Position numbers and translations under genes: made by a program | Shown: piece by piece, positions 1-7,109 of the stretch | Layout: the number at the start of each line of letters is the position of its first letter | Numbering within the stretch: position 1 is the first letter of the stretch | NCBI GenBank assembly: GCA_937925895.1 | Contig: CALANC010000110.1 | Span: 1 to 11,163, forward strand | Length of the DNA stretch: 11,163 nt | Direction: 5' to 3' | From: an uncultured Desulfobacterales bacterium | GTDB lineage: Bacteria; Desulfobacterota; Desulfobacteria; Desulfobacterales; UBA11574 | The notes under the pieces: model-generated | Database searches by the model: none | Told to the model about the DNA's origin: nothing | What the model saw: only the letters and a program-made list of their open reading frames with translations

Positions 1-1065
1 GATTATTTTGAGGACATAAAGATCAATACGGTCAAGGGAAGTACTGACGATAAGATGATTTTAAAGATTGAAGTAACGGAAAAGCCAACAGGGGCTTTCA
101 GTTTTGGTGCTGGTTACAGCAGCGTTGAAGATCTTTTTTTCATGGCCTCAATTTCACAGAGGAATCTTTTTGGAAGAGGACAGACCCTTCAAGTGAAAGG
201 AGAATTAGGAGGAAGATCCAATCGATATAACCTGAGTTTTACAGAACCGTGGCTTTTTGATATTCCACTTACAGCTGGATTTAATCTGTATAAATGGGAA
301 ACAGATTATGATACATATGAAAGGGACAGCTCTGGTGGTAGCGTAAGATTCAGCTACCCTGTTTATGATTTTACCAGGGCACATATTGGTTATTTGTATG
401 ATGTCTCTGATATAAAAGATATTGCTGAGGAGGCTTCGGAATCTATTAAAGAACTTGAAGGAACCAATGTAACAAGTAGTATATCAACGGGTTTACGATA
501 CGATTCAAGAGATAGAGTGTTTAATACCACTGAAGGATCTGAGCATAGTGTTACTTTAGAATATGCCGGACTCGGGGGAGATATTGCCTTTACTAAATAT
601 CTTGTAGAAACTGGATGGTTTATACCACTGTTTTGGAGTACAGTTGGTTTTGTGCACGGCAAAGTTGGGTATGTTGAGGAAAATTCCGGAGGGAAGCTTC
701 CTGATTATGAACGTTTTTACCTGGGTGGTATAAATTCGTTGCGCGGTTTTGAATGGCGTGACATTAACGTTTTGGATGATGAAGGCAAGGAAATTGGCGG
801 GAACAAACTTGTACAGTTTAATGTCGAATATCTAATTCCTCTGTTTAAAAAATTAGGGATTGTCGGTGTCCTTTTTTATGATACCGGGAATGTTTATGGT
901 GACGATGAAAGTATTGATCTGGGTAACTTGAGAAAAAGTGCCGGGTATGGATTTAGATGGTATTCTCCCGTAGGTCCTATCCGCATAGAGTACGGGTATA
1001 TACTCGATCGTAAAGAAGGCGAGAGCAGCGGGCGCTTCGAATTTTCTATGGGCACGGCATTTTAA
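1..1065 (+). CDS. bamA: BamA (Omp85), outer-membrane protein assembly factor, C-terminal part, 5'-truncated by window edge
   Basis: This is the core of the BAM complex, which folds and inserts beta-barrel proteins into the outer membrane. The reading frame is open from base 1, so the gene starts upstream of the window; an ATG at 55 is an internal methionine. About 354 residues are visible. The first 30 or so look like the end of the last POTRA domain, ending in the stretch IEVTEKPTGAF that leads into the barrel. The rest shows alternating aromatic and hydrophobic strands typical of the 16-strand Omp85 barrel. The conserved loop-6 RGF motif is present as SLRGFEW (RGF codons 742-750). The protein ends with an aromatic beta-signal and a terminal phenylalanine (FEFSMGTAF), as expected for an outer-membrane barrel. 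The next gene is skp, a common neighbour of bamA. A TamA-type Omp85 paralogue is the alternative, but the skp-lpxD context strongly favours BamA. Confidence 0.95.
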   Translation, partial: DYFEDIKINTVKGSTDDKMILKIEVTEKPTGAFSFGAGYSSVEDLFFMASISQRNLFGRGQTLQVKGELGGRSNRYNLSFTEPWLFDIPLTAGFNLYKWETDYDTYERDSSGGSVRFSYPVYDFTRAHIGYLYDVSDIKDIAEEASESIKELEGTNVTSSISTGLRYDSRDRVFNTTEGSEHSVTLEYAGLGGDIAFTKYLVETGWFIPLFWSTVGFVHGKVGYVEENSGGKLPDYERFYLGGINSLRGFEWRDINVLDDEGKEIGGNKLVQFNVEYLIPLFKKLGIVGVLFYDTGNVYGDDESIDLGNLRKSAGYGFRWYSPVGPIRIEYGYILDRKEGESSGRFEFSMGTAF

Positions 1066-1109
1066 GCCATAGATAAATCAAAGATACGATAATATTTCAG
1101 GAGGATAAT

Positions 1110-1670
1110 ATGCGATCTTTTAAAATAGTTTTTGTGGCAGCAATCATTTCTTTGTGTTTCGTTACTGTGTCTTCTTTTGGGGCAGATGTTGCCAAAATAG
1201 GCGTGGTTAATTTCCAAAGAATATTTGACGCTTCAAATGCTGGCAAGCAAGCGTCGGCTGAAATCAATAAACAGGGAAAAAAGATGGAGTCTGATCTATA
1301 TGAAAACGGTAAAGAGATCGAAGAAATCAGGAAAAAACTCGAACGTGAAGCGCTTGTCATGAGCAAAGAGATGAGGGAAGAGAAAGAACGTGAGTTCAGA
1401 ATAAAGGTCAATGATTTAAAAGTACTGAAAAACAAATATGAAAAAAATTTGAGAGAGGTTCAAAAAAGACTTATAAAACGTATAAGAAAAGAGGTTTTAG
1501 ATATTGTTGAAGAAATCGGAAAGAAGGAGGGTTATCTTCTTATTATTGAAAACATCGGGGTGTTATATTCCCCCAATACTCTTGATATAACCGACAAAAT
1601 CATAGAGAAATACAATGCCAATTTTGTCGAGGGAGCAGAAAAGAAAACAGAGCCTGGAAAAACAGAATAG
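1110..1670 (+). CDS. skp: Skp/OmpH family periplasmic chaperone
   Basis: This predicted periplasmic holdase keeps unfolded outer-membrane proteins soluble on their way to BamA. The 186-residue product begins with a clear signal peptide: basic MRSFK, a hydrophobic stretch at about residues 6-22, and a probable cleavage near SFG-AD (residues 24-25). The mature protein opens with IGVVNFQRIFD, the conserved OmpH start, corresponding to the body of the trimer. A long charged Lys/Glu-rich region (about 45-125) should form the coiled-coil tentacles. The C-terminal part (GYLLIIENIGVLYSP, then TDKIIEKYN) matches the family's closing strand and helix. The start at 1110 has a strong AGGAGG at 1099-1104, five bases upstream. 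The gene lies 44 nt after bamA and 63 nt before lpxD, the arrangement seen in many proteobacteria. Function is assigned by family and context; sequence conservation in this family is always low. Confidence 0.93.
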   Translation: MRSFKIVFVAAIISLCFVTVSSFGADVAKIGVVNFQRIFDASNAGKQASAEINKQGKKMESDLYENGKEIEEIRKKLEREALVMSKEMREEKEREFRIKVNDLKVLKNKYEKNLREVQKRLIKRIRKEVLDIVEEIGKKEGYLLIIENIGVLYSPNTLDITDKIIEKYNANFVEGAEKKTEPGKTE

Positions 1671-1733
1671 ATTCTACTTCCATAGTTATGGCTTTGATTT
1701 ACCATTTATTAGCATGCAAAGGATAGATTTGCA

Positions 1734-2771
1734 ATGGAACTATCGCTTGCGAGGATAGCCGACATTATTAAAGGTAACGTTATCGGAGACGCTCAAAAAA
1801 TGATACAGGGGGTAGCATCTTTCGATGATGCTACTGACGAAGAGATAACGTGTGCCGAAAATGTGAAATTTTTAAAAAAGATCGACGAAACGGGTGCTGG
1901 AGCAGTCATTGTCCCCAAGGATTTTAAAACATCTTCAAAAAATATGGTGCAGGTGGATAATCCCAAGCTTGCTTTTGCCAAGGTTTTGGAACGTTTCAAC
2001 CCTAAACAACAACCCCCACCAGGAATAAGTTCAAGTGCTTATGTCGGTAGACAGTTCACATGTAGCGGTGAAGTATCTATTGCTCCTTTTTCTGTAATTG
2101 GAGATAATGTCACATTTGGCGATCGCGTGATACTCCGACCCCATGTCGTTATAGGAAATAATGTTGTGCTGGGAGACGACGTGACGATTTATCCCCATGT
2201 GAGTATTTTGGATAACTGTCGAATAGGAAACCGCGTGACAATTCACGCAGGAACAGTAATAGGAAGTGATGGTTTCGGTTTTGTACCTAATGGAGATACG
2301 TATTACAAAATTCCCCACGCAGGCATTGTTCAGATCGATGATGATGTGGAGATAGGCGCCGGAAATACCATTGACAGGGCAACATTTGGTAAAACTTGGA
2401 TAAAGAAAGGTGTCAAGACCGATAATTTGGTTCACATTGCTCACAATGTGACGGTTGGCAAAAACAGTGTCATCGTGGCACAGGTTGGGATTTCCGGGAG
2501 TGTAACCATTGGGGAAAATGCTATTTTGGCGGGACAGGCAGGTGTTGCTGGTCATCTAACCATAGGGGATAATGTAACTGTTGGTGGACAATCCGGGGTT
2601 GTTAAATCTTTACCGGACGGGGAGACGGTATCAGGATCATATGCAATGTCGCACCGGTTGTATCTAAGGGTTCAGAAGATTTTTCCACAACTCCCTGAAT
2701 TGAAAAAGAGACTAACTGACCTGGAAAAGAAATTAAAGAAAATTGAGGAATCGGAGAGGAAAAATGGATAA
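1734..2771 (+). CDS. lpxD: LpxD, UDP-3-O-(3-hydroxyacyl)glucosamine N-acyltransferase
   Basis: This enzyme catalyses the third step of lipid A synthesis: it transfers an R-3-hydroxyacyl chain from ACP to the 2-amine of UDP-3-O-acyl-glucosamine, giving UDP-2,3-diacylglucosamine. The 345-residue length is close to the usual 340. Residues 1-95 form the N-terminal uridine-binding domain. Residues 100-290 form a left-handed beta-helix made of hexapeptide repeats of the [LIV]-G-x-x-x type. The conserved DGFGF motif is at 179-183, and NLVHIAHNV at 231-239 carries the catalytic histidine (His237 here, corresponding to His239 of E. coli). The C-terminal tail, rich in Lys and Glu (about 318-342), should be the helical ACP-contacting extension. 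An AAAGGA at 1718-1723 serves as a ribosome-binding site ten bases upstream. The stop codon overlaps the start of fabZ by 8 nt, so the two are probably translationally coupled. Confidence 0.98.
   Translation: MELSLARIADIIKGNVIGDAQKMIQGVASFDDATDEEITCAENVKFLKKIDETGAGAVIVPKDFKTSSKNMVQVDNPKLAFAKVLERFNPKQQPPPGISSSAYVGRQFTCSGEVSIAPFSVIGDNVTFGDRVILRPHVVIGNNVVLGDDVTIYPHVSILDNCRIGNRVTIHAGTVIGSDGFGFVPNGDTYYKIPHAGIVQIDDDVEIGAGNTIDRATFGKTWIKKGVKTDNLVHIAHNVTVGKNSVIVAQVGISGSVTIGENAILAGQAGVAGHLTIGDNVTVGGQSGVVKSLPDGETVSGSYAMSHRLYLRVQKIFPQLPELKKRLTDLEKKLKKIEESERKNG
2753..2759 (+). promoter_or_regulatory. Ribosome-binding site that fixes the fabZ start
   Basis: GGAGAGG lies inside the end of lpxD, four bases before the ATG at 2764. 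An in-frame ATG at 2743 lies upstream of this site and has no comparable purine-rich signal at the right distance. Another ATG at 2773 is 13 bases away. The site therefore favours 2764. Confidence 0.65.
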
Positions 2772-3210
2772 AATGTATGATATTCAAAAAATAATGAATC
2801 TCTTGCCTCATCGATATCCGTTTATTATGATTGACCGAGTCGTTGAATTGGTGCCGAACGAGAAGGTTATTGCTCTTAAGAATGTAACCATCAATGAACC
2901 GTTCTTTCAGGGCCATTTCCCGAAAAATCCGGTTATGCCCGGTGTGCTTATAATAGAGGCCATGGGCCAGGCCGGCGCCATCCTGGCTGCTAAATCATTA
3001 CCCAAAGAAAAGCAAGGTTCTCTGATATATTTTATGGGGATGGATAAAGTGAAATTTCGGAAACCTGTTGTTCCTGGAGATCAAATCATTCTTGAATTGC
3101 GATTTTTAAGACGGAGAGGAATGGTGTTCAAAATGTCAGGCATTGCCTTTGTTGAAAAAAAACGAGTCGCTGAAGCGGACCTTATGGCCACTTTTGAGGA
3201 TAAATCATGA
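2764..3210 (+). CDS. fabZ: FabZ, (3R)-hydroxyacyl-[ACP] dehydratase
   Basis: This dehydratase of type II fatty acid synthesis removes water from 3-hydroxyacyl-ACP to give trans-2-enoyl-ACP. It competes with LpxA and LpxD for the same hydroxyacyl-ACP pool, which explains its frequent place among lpx genes. From the chosen start the product has 148 residues, the normal FabZ size, and a single hot-dog fold. LLPHRYPF at 13-20 is the family signature. The catalytic histidine is His51 in FFQGHFP, and the catalytic glutamate is Glu65 in VLIIEAMGQA. The later motif KFRKPVVPGDQ is also standard. I chose ATG 2764 because of the GGAGAGG at 2753-2759. An upstream ATG at 2743 would add seven basic residues with no family counterpart. 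The gene overlaps lpxD by 8 nt and lpxA by 4 nt (ATGA). Confidence 0.97.
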   Translation: MDKMYDIQKIMNLLPHRYPFIMIDRVVELVPNEKVIALKNVTINEPFFQGHFPKNPVMPGVLIIEAMGQAGAILAAKSLPKEKQGSLIYFMGMDKVKFRKPVVPGDQIILELRFLRRRGMVFKMSGIAFVEKKRVAEADLMATFEDKS

Positions 3211-3977
3211 TACATCCAACAGCAATTGTTGATTCAAAAGCCGAGATCGATTCGAATGTCAATATTGGACCGTACTCGATTATCGAGGCAGATGTTGTCA
3301 TCGGAACAGGAGCCGTCTTAGGTGCTCACGTCGTTGTTCAATCGCATGTTACCATTGGGCCCGAATGCCAGATATTTCAGTATGCCTCTATCGGAGCGCC
3401 GCCACAAGCATTGGCATACAAAGGTGAAAAAACATATGTTAGTATCGGTCGCGGTACCATTGTTCGTGAGTTTGTGACCATTAACAGAGGGACGGAATTC
3501 GGCGGAGGTATTACTGAAGTTGGGGAAGATAACTTACTGATGGCCTATGCTCACATTGCTCATGATTGTATAACCGGAAGGGAGGTTGTTTTTGCAAATA
3601 ACGCAACCCTTGCAGGTCATATCATTATCGGAGATTTCGTAACGGTGGGTGGACTCGTGGCCGTTCATCAATTTGTTAGAATCGGAGATCATGCATATAT
3701 TGGCGGAAAGGCTGCAGTGGTAAAAGATATTCCTCCTTTTGTCATTGCATCAGGCGACCGAGCAAAACTTCATGGCTTAAACAATGTGGGTCTAAAACGA
3801 AAGGGGTTTTCCGAAGAGACGCTGTCTATTCTGAAGAAGGCTTACCGAATTATCTTCCGAATTGGTCTTACCTTAAATGAGGCCATTGAAAGAGTCAAAG
3901 CCGAGGTTGAACAGATTCCCGAGGTGATCGATTTAATCGATTTTATCCAATCCTCACAACGGGGTATCACAAGATAG
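3207..3977 (+). CDS. lpxA: LpxA, UDP-N-acetylglucosamine O-acyltransferase
   Basis: This cytoplasmic trimeric enzyme catalyses the first lipid A step, transferring a 3-hydroxyacyl chain from ACP to the 3-OH of UDP-GlcNAc. The 256-residue protein has hexapeptide repeats through about residue 185 (starting IHPTAIVDSKAEI), then a C-terminal helical domain from LNNVGLKRKGF (about 191) onward. The catalytic base is His119 in AHIAHDC (E. coli His125), and His116 matches E. coli His122. HQF is at 154-156. By motif alignment, Gly167 in YIGGKAA sits where E. coli has Gly173, the residue associated with acceptance of long (C14) acyl chains. The start overlaps the fabZ stop as ATGA, with GAGGA at 3196-3200 six bases upstream. 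A dehydrogenase three genes on raises the possibility that the true acceptor is a modified UDP-sugar, which sequence alone does not settle. Confidence 0.98.
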   Translation: MIHPTAIVDSKAEIDSNVNIGPYSIIEADVVIGTGAVLGAHVVVQSHVTIGPECQIFQYASIGAPPQALAYKGEKTYVSIGRGTIVREFVTINRGTEFGGGITEVGEDNLLMAYAHIAHDCITGREVVFANNATLAGHIIIGDFVTVGGLVAVHQFVRIGDHAYIGGKAAVVKDIPPFVIASGDRAKLHGLNNVGLKRKGFSEETLSILKKAYRIIFRIGLTLNEAIERVKAEVEQIPEVIDLIDFIQSSQRGITR

Positions 3978-4076
3978 AACTCTAAATAAGCCTAAACAAA
4001 ACGATTACGGCTTTACCCTTGACGCCGTGGCGCCGGCATATCCTCAACTTTCGCTCAATTAAGGTAAAAAATTAAG

Positions 4077-4883
4077 ATGATGCGAATCGGGCTCATTGCA
4101 GGGGGCGGTCAATTCCCCATCCTTTTTTCAAAAGAGGCCAAATCGAAAGGCTTTGCTATCTATGCTGTTGCTCATAATAATGAGACTGACCCTACCCTAA
4201 AGGACTACGTTGATGCTATTGAATGGATTTATTTAGGACAAATCCATCGCATCATAAAATTTTTTAAAAAAAGCAAAATTGACCAGGCCGTTATGATAGG
4301 TGGCATTACAAAGACGAAGATGTTTTCGGATGTACGACCTGATACCAAAGCCATTTCCATAGTTGCTAGAATGAAGCATACACATGATGATGGACTCTTA
4401 AGAAGCTTTGTCAAGGTTCTTGAAAAAGAGGGTATTCATATACAGGACTCAACATTTTTATTGCCGAACCTTATTGCCCAGGAAGGATGTTGGACAAAAC
4501 GGAAACCCAGCCGACCTGAGAAGGCAGATATTGAGCTTGGCTGGAAACTGGCAAAAGAGATCGGCAGCCTTGATATCGGACAATGTGTCGTGGTTGGGGG
4601 AGGATCAGTTCTCGCGGTTGAGGCTATTGATGGGACAGATGCCACGATCCTGCGAGGAGGGAGGCTCGGGGAAGGAACAGCCGTGGTGGTTAAGGTATGT
4701 AAACCCAACCAAGACATACGGTTTGACATTCCTGCTGTTGGCGTCCAGACGATTAAAACGATGCATGAAGCAGGAGCAAGAGTACTGGTTGTCGAAGCCG
4801 GAAAGGCGGTTGTTTTTGACCAGGTGGATATGGTCGATCTGGCGAATAAATTCGGCATCTCTATAGTGGCCTTGGAGAAATAA
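4077..4883 (+). CDS. lpxI: LpxI, UDP-2,3-diacylglucosamine pyrophosphatase
   Basis: This is the LpxI (former DUF1009) family, which hydrolyses UDP-2,3-diacylglucosamine to 2,3-diacylglucosamine-1-phosphate (lipid X) and UMP. It replaces the unrelated LpxH of E. coli; LpxI is reported to attack the other phosphate of the diphosphate bridge. The 268 residues are full length. An N-terminal domain starts IGLIAGGGQFPIL (4-16), followed by GGITKTKMF (75-83). The C-terminal catalytic domain carries VVVGGGSVLAVEAIDGTDATI (about 171-191) with RGG at 193-195. It also carries KPNQDIRFDIPAVG; Asp217 there is my candidate for the catalytic aspartate known as Asp225 in Caulobacter LpxI, aligned from memory. 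Two adjacent ATGs (4077 and 4080) could both start it, and the only nearby purine signal, AAGG at 4061-4064, is weak and rather distant. It follows lpxA after 99 nt and is 4 nt from the oxidoreductase. Confidence 0.95.
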   Translation: MMRIGLIAGGGQFPILFSKEAKSKGFAIYAVAHNNETDPTLKDYVDAIEWIYLGQIHRIIKFFKKSKIDQAVMIGGITKTKMFSDVRPDTKAISIVARMKHTHDDGLLRSFVKVLEKEGIHIQDSTFLLPNLIAQEGCWTKRKPSRPEKADIELGWKLAKEIGSLDIGQCVVVGGGSVLAVEAIDGTDATILRGGRLGEGTAVVVKVCKPNQDIRFDIPAVGVQTIKTMHEAGARVLVVEAGKAVVFDQVDMVDLANKFGISIVALEK

Positions 4884-4887
4884 GACG

Positions 4888-5844
4888 ATGAAAACACTCC
4901 AGGTTGGTGTTGTAGGTGTGGGTTATCTTGGGAAATTTCATGCTGAAAAATATGCACGAATGGATCACGTTGACCTGGTGGGGGTGGTCGATATTGACCC
5001 ATCCAAGGCTGAGAATGTTGCGAAAAAATTTAATACAAAGGCATATTCAACCCATCAGGATCTTTTTGGAAAAGCCGATGCTGTCAGCATTGTTGCGCCA
5101 ACACCTGACCATTATGCTATTGCCAAAGATTGTTTAGAACAGAATATCGATGTTCTGGTTGAAAAACCGATGACAAAGACCCTTGAAGAGGCTGATGAAC
5201 TGATTCGATTTTCAGAATCAAGGGGGCTTATTTTACAGGTTGGGCATCTTGAGAGATTTAATCCGGCGGTCGTTGCTTTGCAAGATGTAGTTAAACAGCC
5301 GCTTTTTATTGAGTCACACCGGTTAAGCATTTACAAGGAACGTAGCACTGACGTCAGTGTCGTGCTTGACCTTATGATACATGATATCGATATTATCTTA
5401 AACTTAGTCAAGTCGGAAGTTGACAGTATTCACGCAGCGGGAGCTCCTGTGATTTCTGAGCATGTTGACATCGCCAATGCGCGCTTACAATTTAAAAACG
5501 GTTGTGTTGCCAACGTAACGGCCAGCCGCATATCAATAAAAAATGAAAGAAAAATCAGACTGTTTCAAAAAGATTCATACGTGTCGGTAGACTTTGCAAA
5601 CCAAGGAATTACCGTTATCAAACAAAACGACCAAATTGAAAGCGGCTTGATACCCGGAATGGATATCAAACAGTTAAGTTTTGCAAAGGGTGATGCACTG
5701 AATGATGAACTAAAATCCTTCGTTAAAGCGGTGAAAAAGCGCACAACCCCGGAAGTTACAGCGCGGATGGGACGTGATGCCCTGGAGATTGCCTTAGATA
5801 TCATGGATCAGATCAAAGATGCCATACGACGGTTTTTGCCTTAG
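4888..5844 (+). CDS. Gfo/Idh/MocA family NAD(P)-dependent oxidoreductase, possibly acting on a UDP-sugar (GnnA-like)
   Basis: This is a predicted cytoplasmic dehydrogenase of 318 residues with the family's two-domain layout. The N-terminal Rossmann fold (1-120) starts with the dinucleotide motif G10-V-G12-Y-L-G15. It continues with the acidic VVDIDP at 33-38, typical of NAD-preferring members, and the EKP motif at 92-94 whose lysine is catalytic in this family. The C-terminal substrate domain shows VGHLERFNP (118-126) and DLMIHDIDII (161-170), where His165 is the likely catalytic histidine. It sits between lpxI and lpxB with gaps of 4 and 7 nt, so it is almost certainly co-translated with lipid A enzymes. 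GnnA, which oxidises the 3-OH of UDP-GlcNAc before amination by GnnB, belongs to this family and in Acidithiobacillus lies near lpxA and lpxB. No GnnB-type aminotransferase is visible here, so the substrate remains inferred. GGAG at 4874-4877 precedes the start. Confidence 0.9.
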   Translation: MKTLQVGVVGVGYLGKFHAEKYARMDHVDLVGVVDIDPSKAENVAKKFNTKAYSTHQDLFGKADAVSIVAPTPDHYAIAKDCLEQNIDVLVEKPMTKTLEEADELIRFSESRGLILQVGHLERFNPAVVALQDVVKQPLFIESHRLSIYKERSTDVSVVLDLMIHDIDIILNLVKSEVDSIHAAGAPVISEHVDIANARLQFKNGCVANVTASRISIKNERKIRLFQKDSYVSVDFANQGITVIKQNDQIESGLIPGMDIKQLSFAKGDALNDELKSFVKAVKKRTTPEVTARMGRDALEIALDIMDQIKDAIRRFLP

Positions 5845-5847
5845 GAG
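5843..5847 (+). promoter_or_regulatory. Ribosome-binding site that fixes the lpxB start
   Basis: AGGAG overlaps the stop codon of the oxidoreductase gene (TAG at 5842-5844) and lies four bases before the ATG at 5852. It favours 5852 over an in-frame ATG at 5819, inside the preceding gene, and over a later ATG at 5882. It implies termination-coupled initiation. Confidence 0.6.
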
Positions 5848-5851
5848 ATCT

Positions 5852-6988
5852 ATGGATTGGTCTTCGGAACAAAAATGTGTCATGATTATCGCCGGTGAAA
5901 CTTCCGGTGACCTACACGGCTCAAAGCTTGTCAGCGCCATGCGAAAGAGAAACAAAAGACTGTTTTTCTGCGGCATAGGCGGGCGGGCACTTGGTGAAGC
6001 CGGAGTTAAAGTTCTGATAGATGCTTCTGAAATTGCCGTTGTGGGAATAACCGAGGTTTTTTCAAAATTGCCAAACATTTTAAAAGGCCTGAGGGCTGCC
6101 AAAAAGGCCCTTAATACCCTGCATCCCGATCTTTTGATACTCATCGATTTTCCCGATTTTAACCTTAATGTGGCCGCCTGTGCCAAAAAGCTTGGGATAC
6201 CGGTTTTATATTATATCAGCCCACAGATTTGGGCCTGGAGGCCCGGCCGTGTAAAGCGGATTGGGGAACTTGTGGATCACTTGGCGGTTATCCTTCCCTT
6301 TGAAGAAGACTTTTACAGTGATCATAAAATTCCAGTAACATTTGTGGGGCATCCATTACTCGATAACAGCTTTTCCAAAGGAAAAACGGCCCTTGAAAGA
6401 CGAAAAGACATTCCTGTTATCGGCTTTCTTCCAGGATCGCGCGATGGAGAGATCGCAAGACATCTTCCGATAATGATAAATGCCGCTCGAATTTTACATA
6501 GGAAAATAGATAATGTGAAATTCTTAATATCACTTGCCCCTGAAGTGAAGAGAAAGTACGTTGAAGATATTATTAAGAAACACAAGACAGCAGTTGCTTT
6601 TGAACTGGTTGCAGAAGGTTCCGAAAAAGTATTTGAGCGAAGCAAATTTGTGGTTGTCGCATCCGGTACGGTTACCCTTGAAGCAGCAATTTCCGGTACG
6701 CCGATGGTGATCATTTACAAAGTATCTCCAATAAGCTACTGGCTTGGGAGGTCCATGATACAGGTAAAACATATCGGGTTGGTCAATCTTATTGCAGGCA
6801 GAAAGATCGTCCCCGAACTGTTACAGAAAGAAGCATCTCCTGGAAGGATTGCAGACATAGCATTTAAGATGTTAAGTGATTCTTCCGATCTTGAAAGAAT
6901 TCGGCTCGAACTGCTGAGCATAAGGGATCTCCTGGGCGGGCCGGGTGCTTCGGAACGCGTTGCAGATATAGCATTTGGCATGTTATAA
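5852..6988 (+). CDS. lpxB: LpxB, lipid-A-disaccharide synthase
   Basis: This GT-B fold glycosyltransferase (family GT19) works at the inner face of the inner membrane. It joins UDP-2,3-diacylglucosamine and lipid X to give the beta-1,6-linked tetra-acyl disaccharide 1-phosphate. From ATG 5852 it has 378 residues, the usual length. Family motifs appear in order: AGETSGDLHG (14-23), VVGITEV (63-69), DFPDFN (99-104), SPQIWAWRPGRV (123-134), GHPLLD (166-171), LPGSR with a following Glu (193-200), SGTVTLEAA (251-259), and NLIAGRKIVPELLQ (about 322-335). All match LpxB rather than MurG or other GT-B enzymes. Asp99 aligns with the catalytic Asp98 of E. coli. The start was chosen from the AGGAG at 5843-5847. 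An upstream in-frame ATG at 5819 would read through the end of the oxidoreductase gene and add eleven unrelated residues. Confidence 0.97.
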   Translation: MDWSSEQKCVMIIAGETSGDLHGSKLVSAMRKRNKRLFFCGIGGRALGEAGVKVLIDASEIAVVGITEVFSKLPNILKGLRAAKKALNTLHPDLLILIDFPDFNLNVAACAKKLGIPVLYYISPQIWAWRPGRVKRIGELVDHLAVILPFEEDFYSDHKIPVTFVGHPLLDNSFSKGKTALERRKDIPVIGFLPGSRDGEIARHLPIMINAARILHRKIDNVKFLISLAPEVKRKYVEDIIKKHKTAVAFELVAEGSEKVFERSKFVVVASGTVTLEAAISGTPMVIIYKVSPISYWLGRSMIQVKHIGLVNLIAGRKIVPELLQKEASPGRIADIAFKMLSDSSDLERIRLELLSIRDLLGGPGASERVADIAFGML

Positions 6989-7109
6989 ATTAAACTTTTA
7001 ACTGTAAAATTCATTTTTCCCCTAAGATGGATCTTTCAATTAACCAAAAATACTCAATGTCGCTGGGAAAAAACATTTTACGAATTCGCCAGGTTTGTAT
7101 TGCAAAGAA

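Noticed and set aside
1671..1733. CCATAGTTATGG inverted repeat after skp as a terminator
   Set aside because: The stem is only four or five pairs with an almost absent loop and no T-run; lpxD follows closely in the same direction.
2031..2555. 174-codon ORF on the minus strand across lpxD
   Set aside because: It lies wholly within a well-supported gene, its translation has no recognisable motif, and it arises from the regular hexapeptide-repeat coding sequence.
2101..2600. Repeated short DNA patterns in lpxD (and similarly in lpxA) as a tandem repeat
   Set aside because: They encode the hexapeptide repeats of the beta-helix; the DNA units are divergent, so this is protein architecture and not a DNA repeat element.
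3978..4076. GC-rich patch in the lpxA-lpxI gap with GCCG/CGGC and a TTGACG resembling a -35 box
   Set aside because: The possible hairpin has only four pairs and no T-run, so it is not a terminator. The best -10-like match downstream of TTGACG is only about 14 bases away and poor.
4408..4866. 152-codon plus-strand ORF in another frame inside lpxI
   Set aside because: It is fully contained in lpxI, whose frame carries all conserved motifs. The product is rich in Arg, Leu and Trp without domain features.
4436..5002. 188-codon minus-strand ORF across the lpxI and oxidoreductase junction
   Set aside because: It is antisense to two genes with intact family motifs; its Ser/Thr/Pro-rich translation is typical of a shadow frame.
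6984..7013. AT-rich TTATAA ... TAAAAT pair after lpxB that could read as a promoter, plus a TTTTA/TAAAA inverted repeat
   Set aside because: The matches to consensus are weak in AT-rich DNA, the stem is five A-T pairs, and no T-tract follows as a terminator would need.
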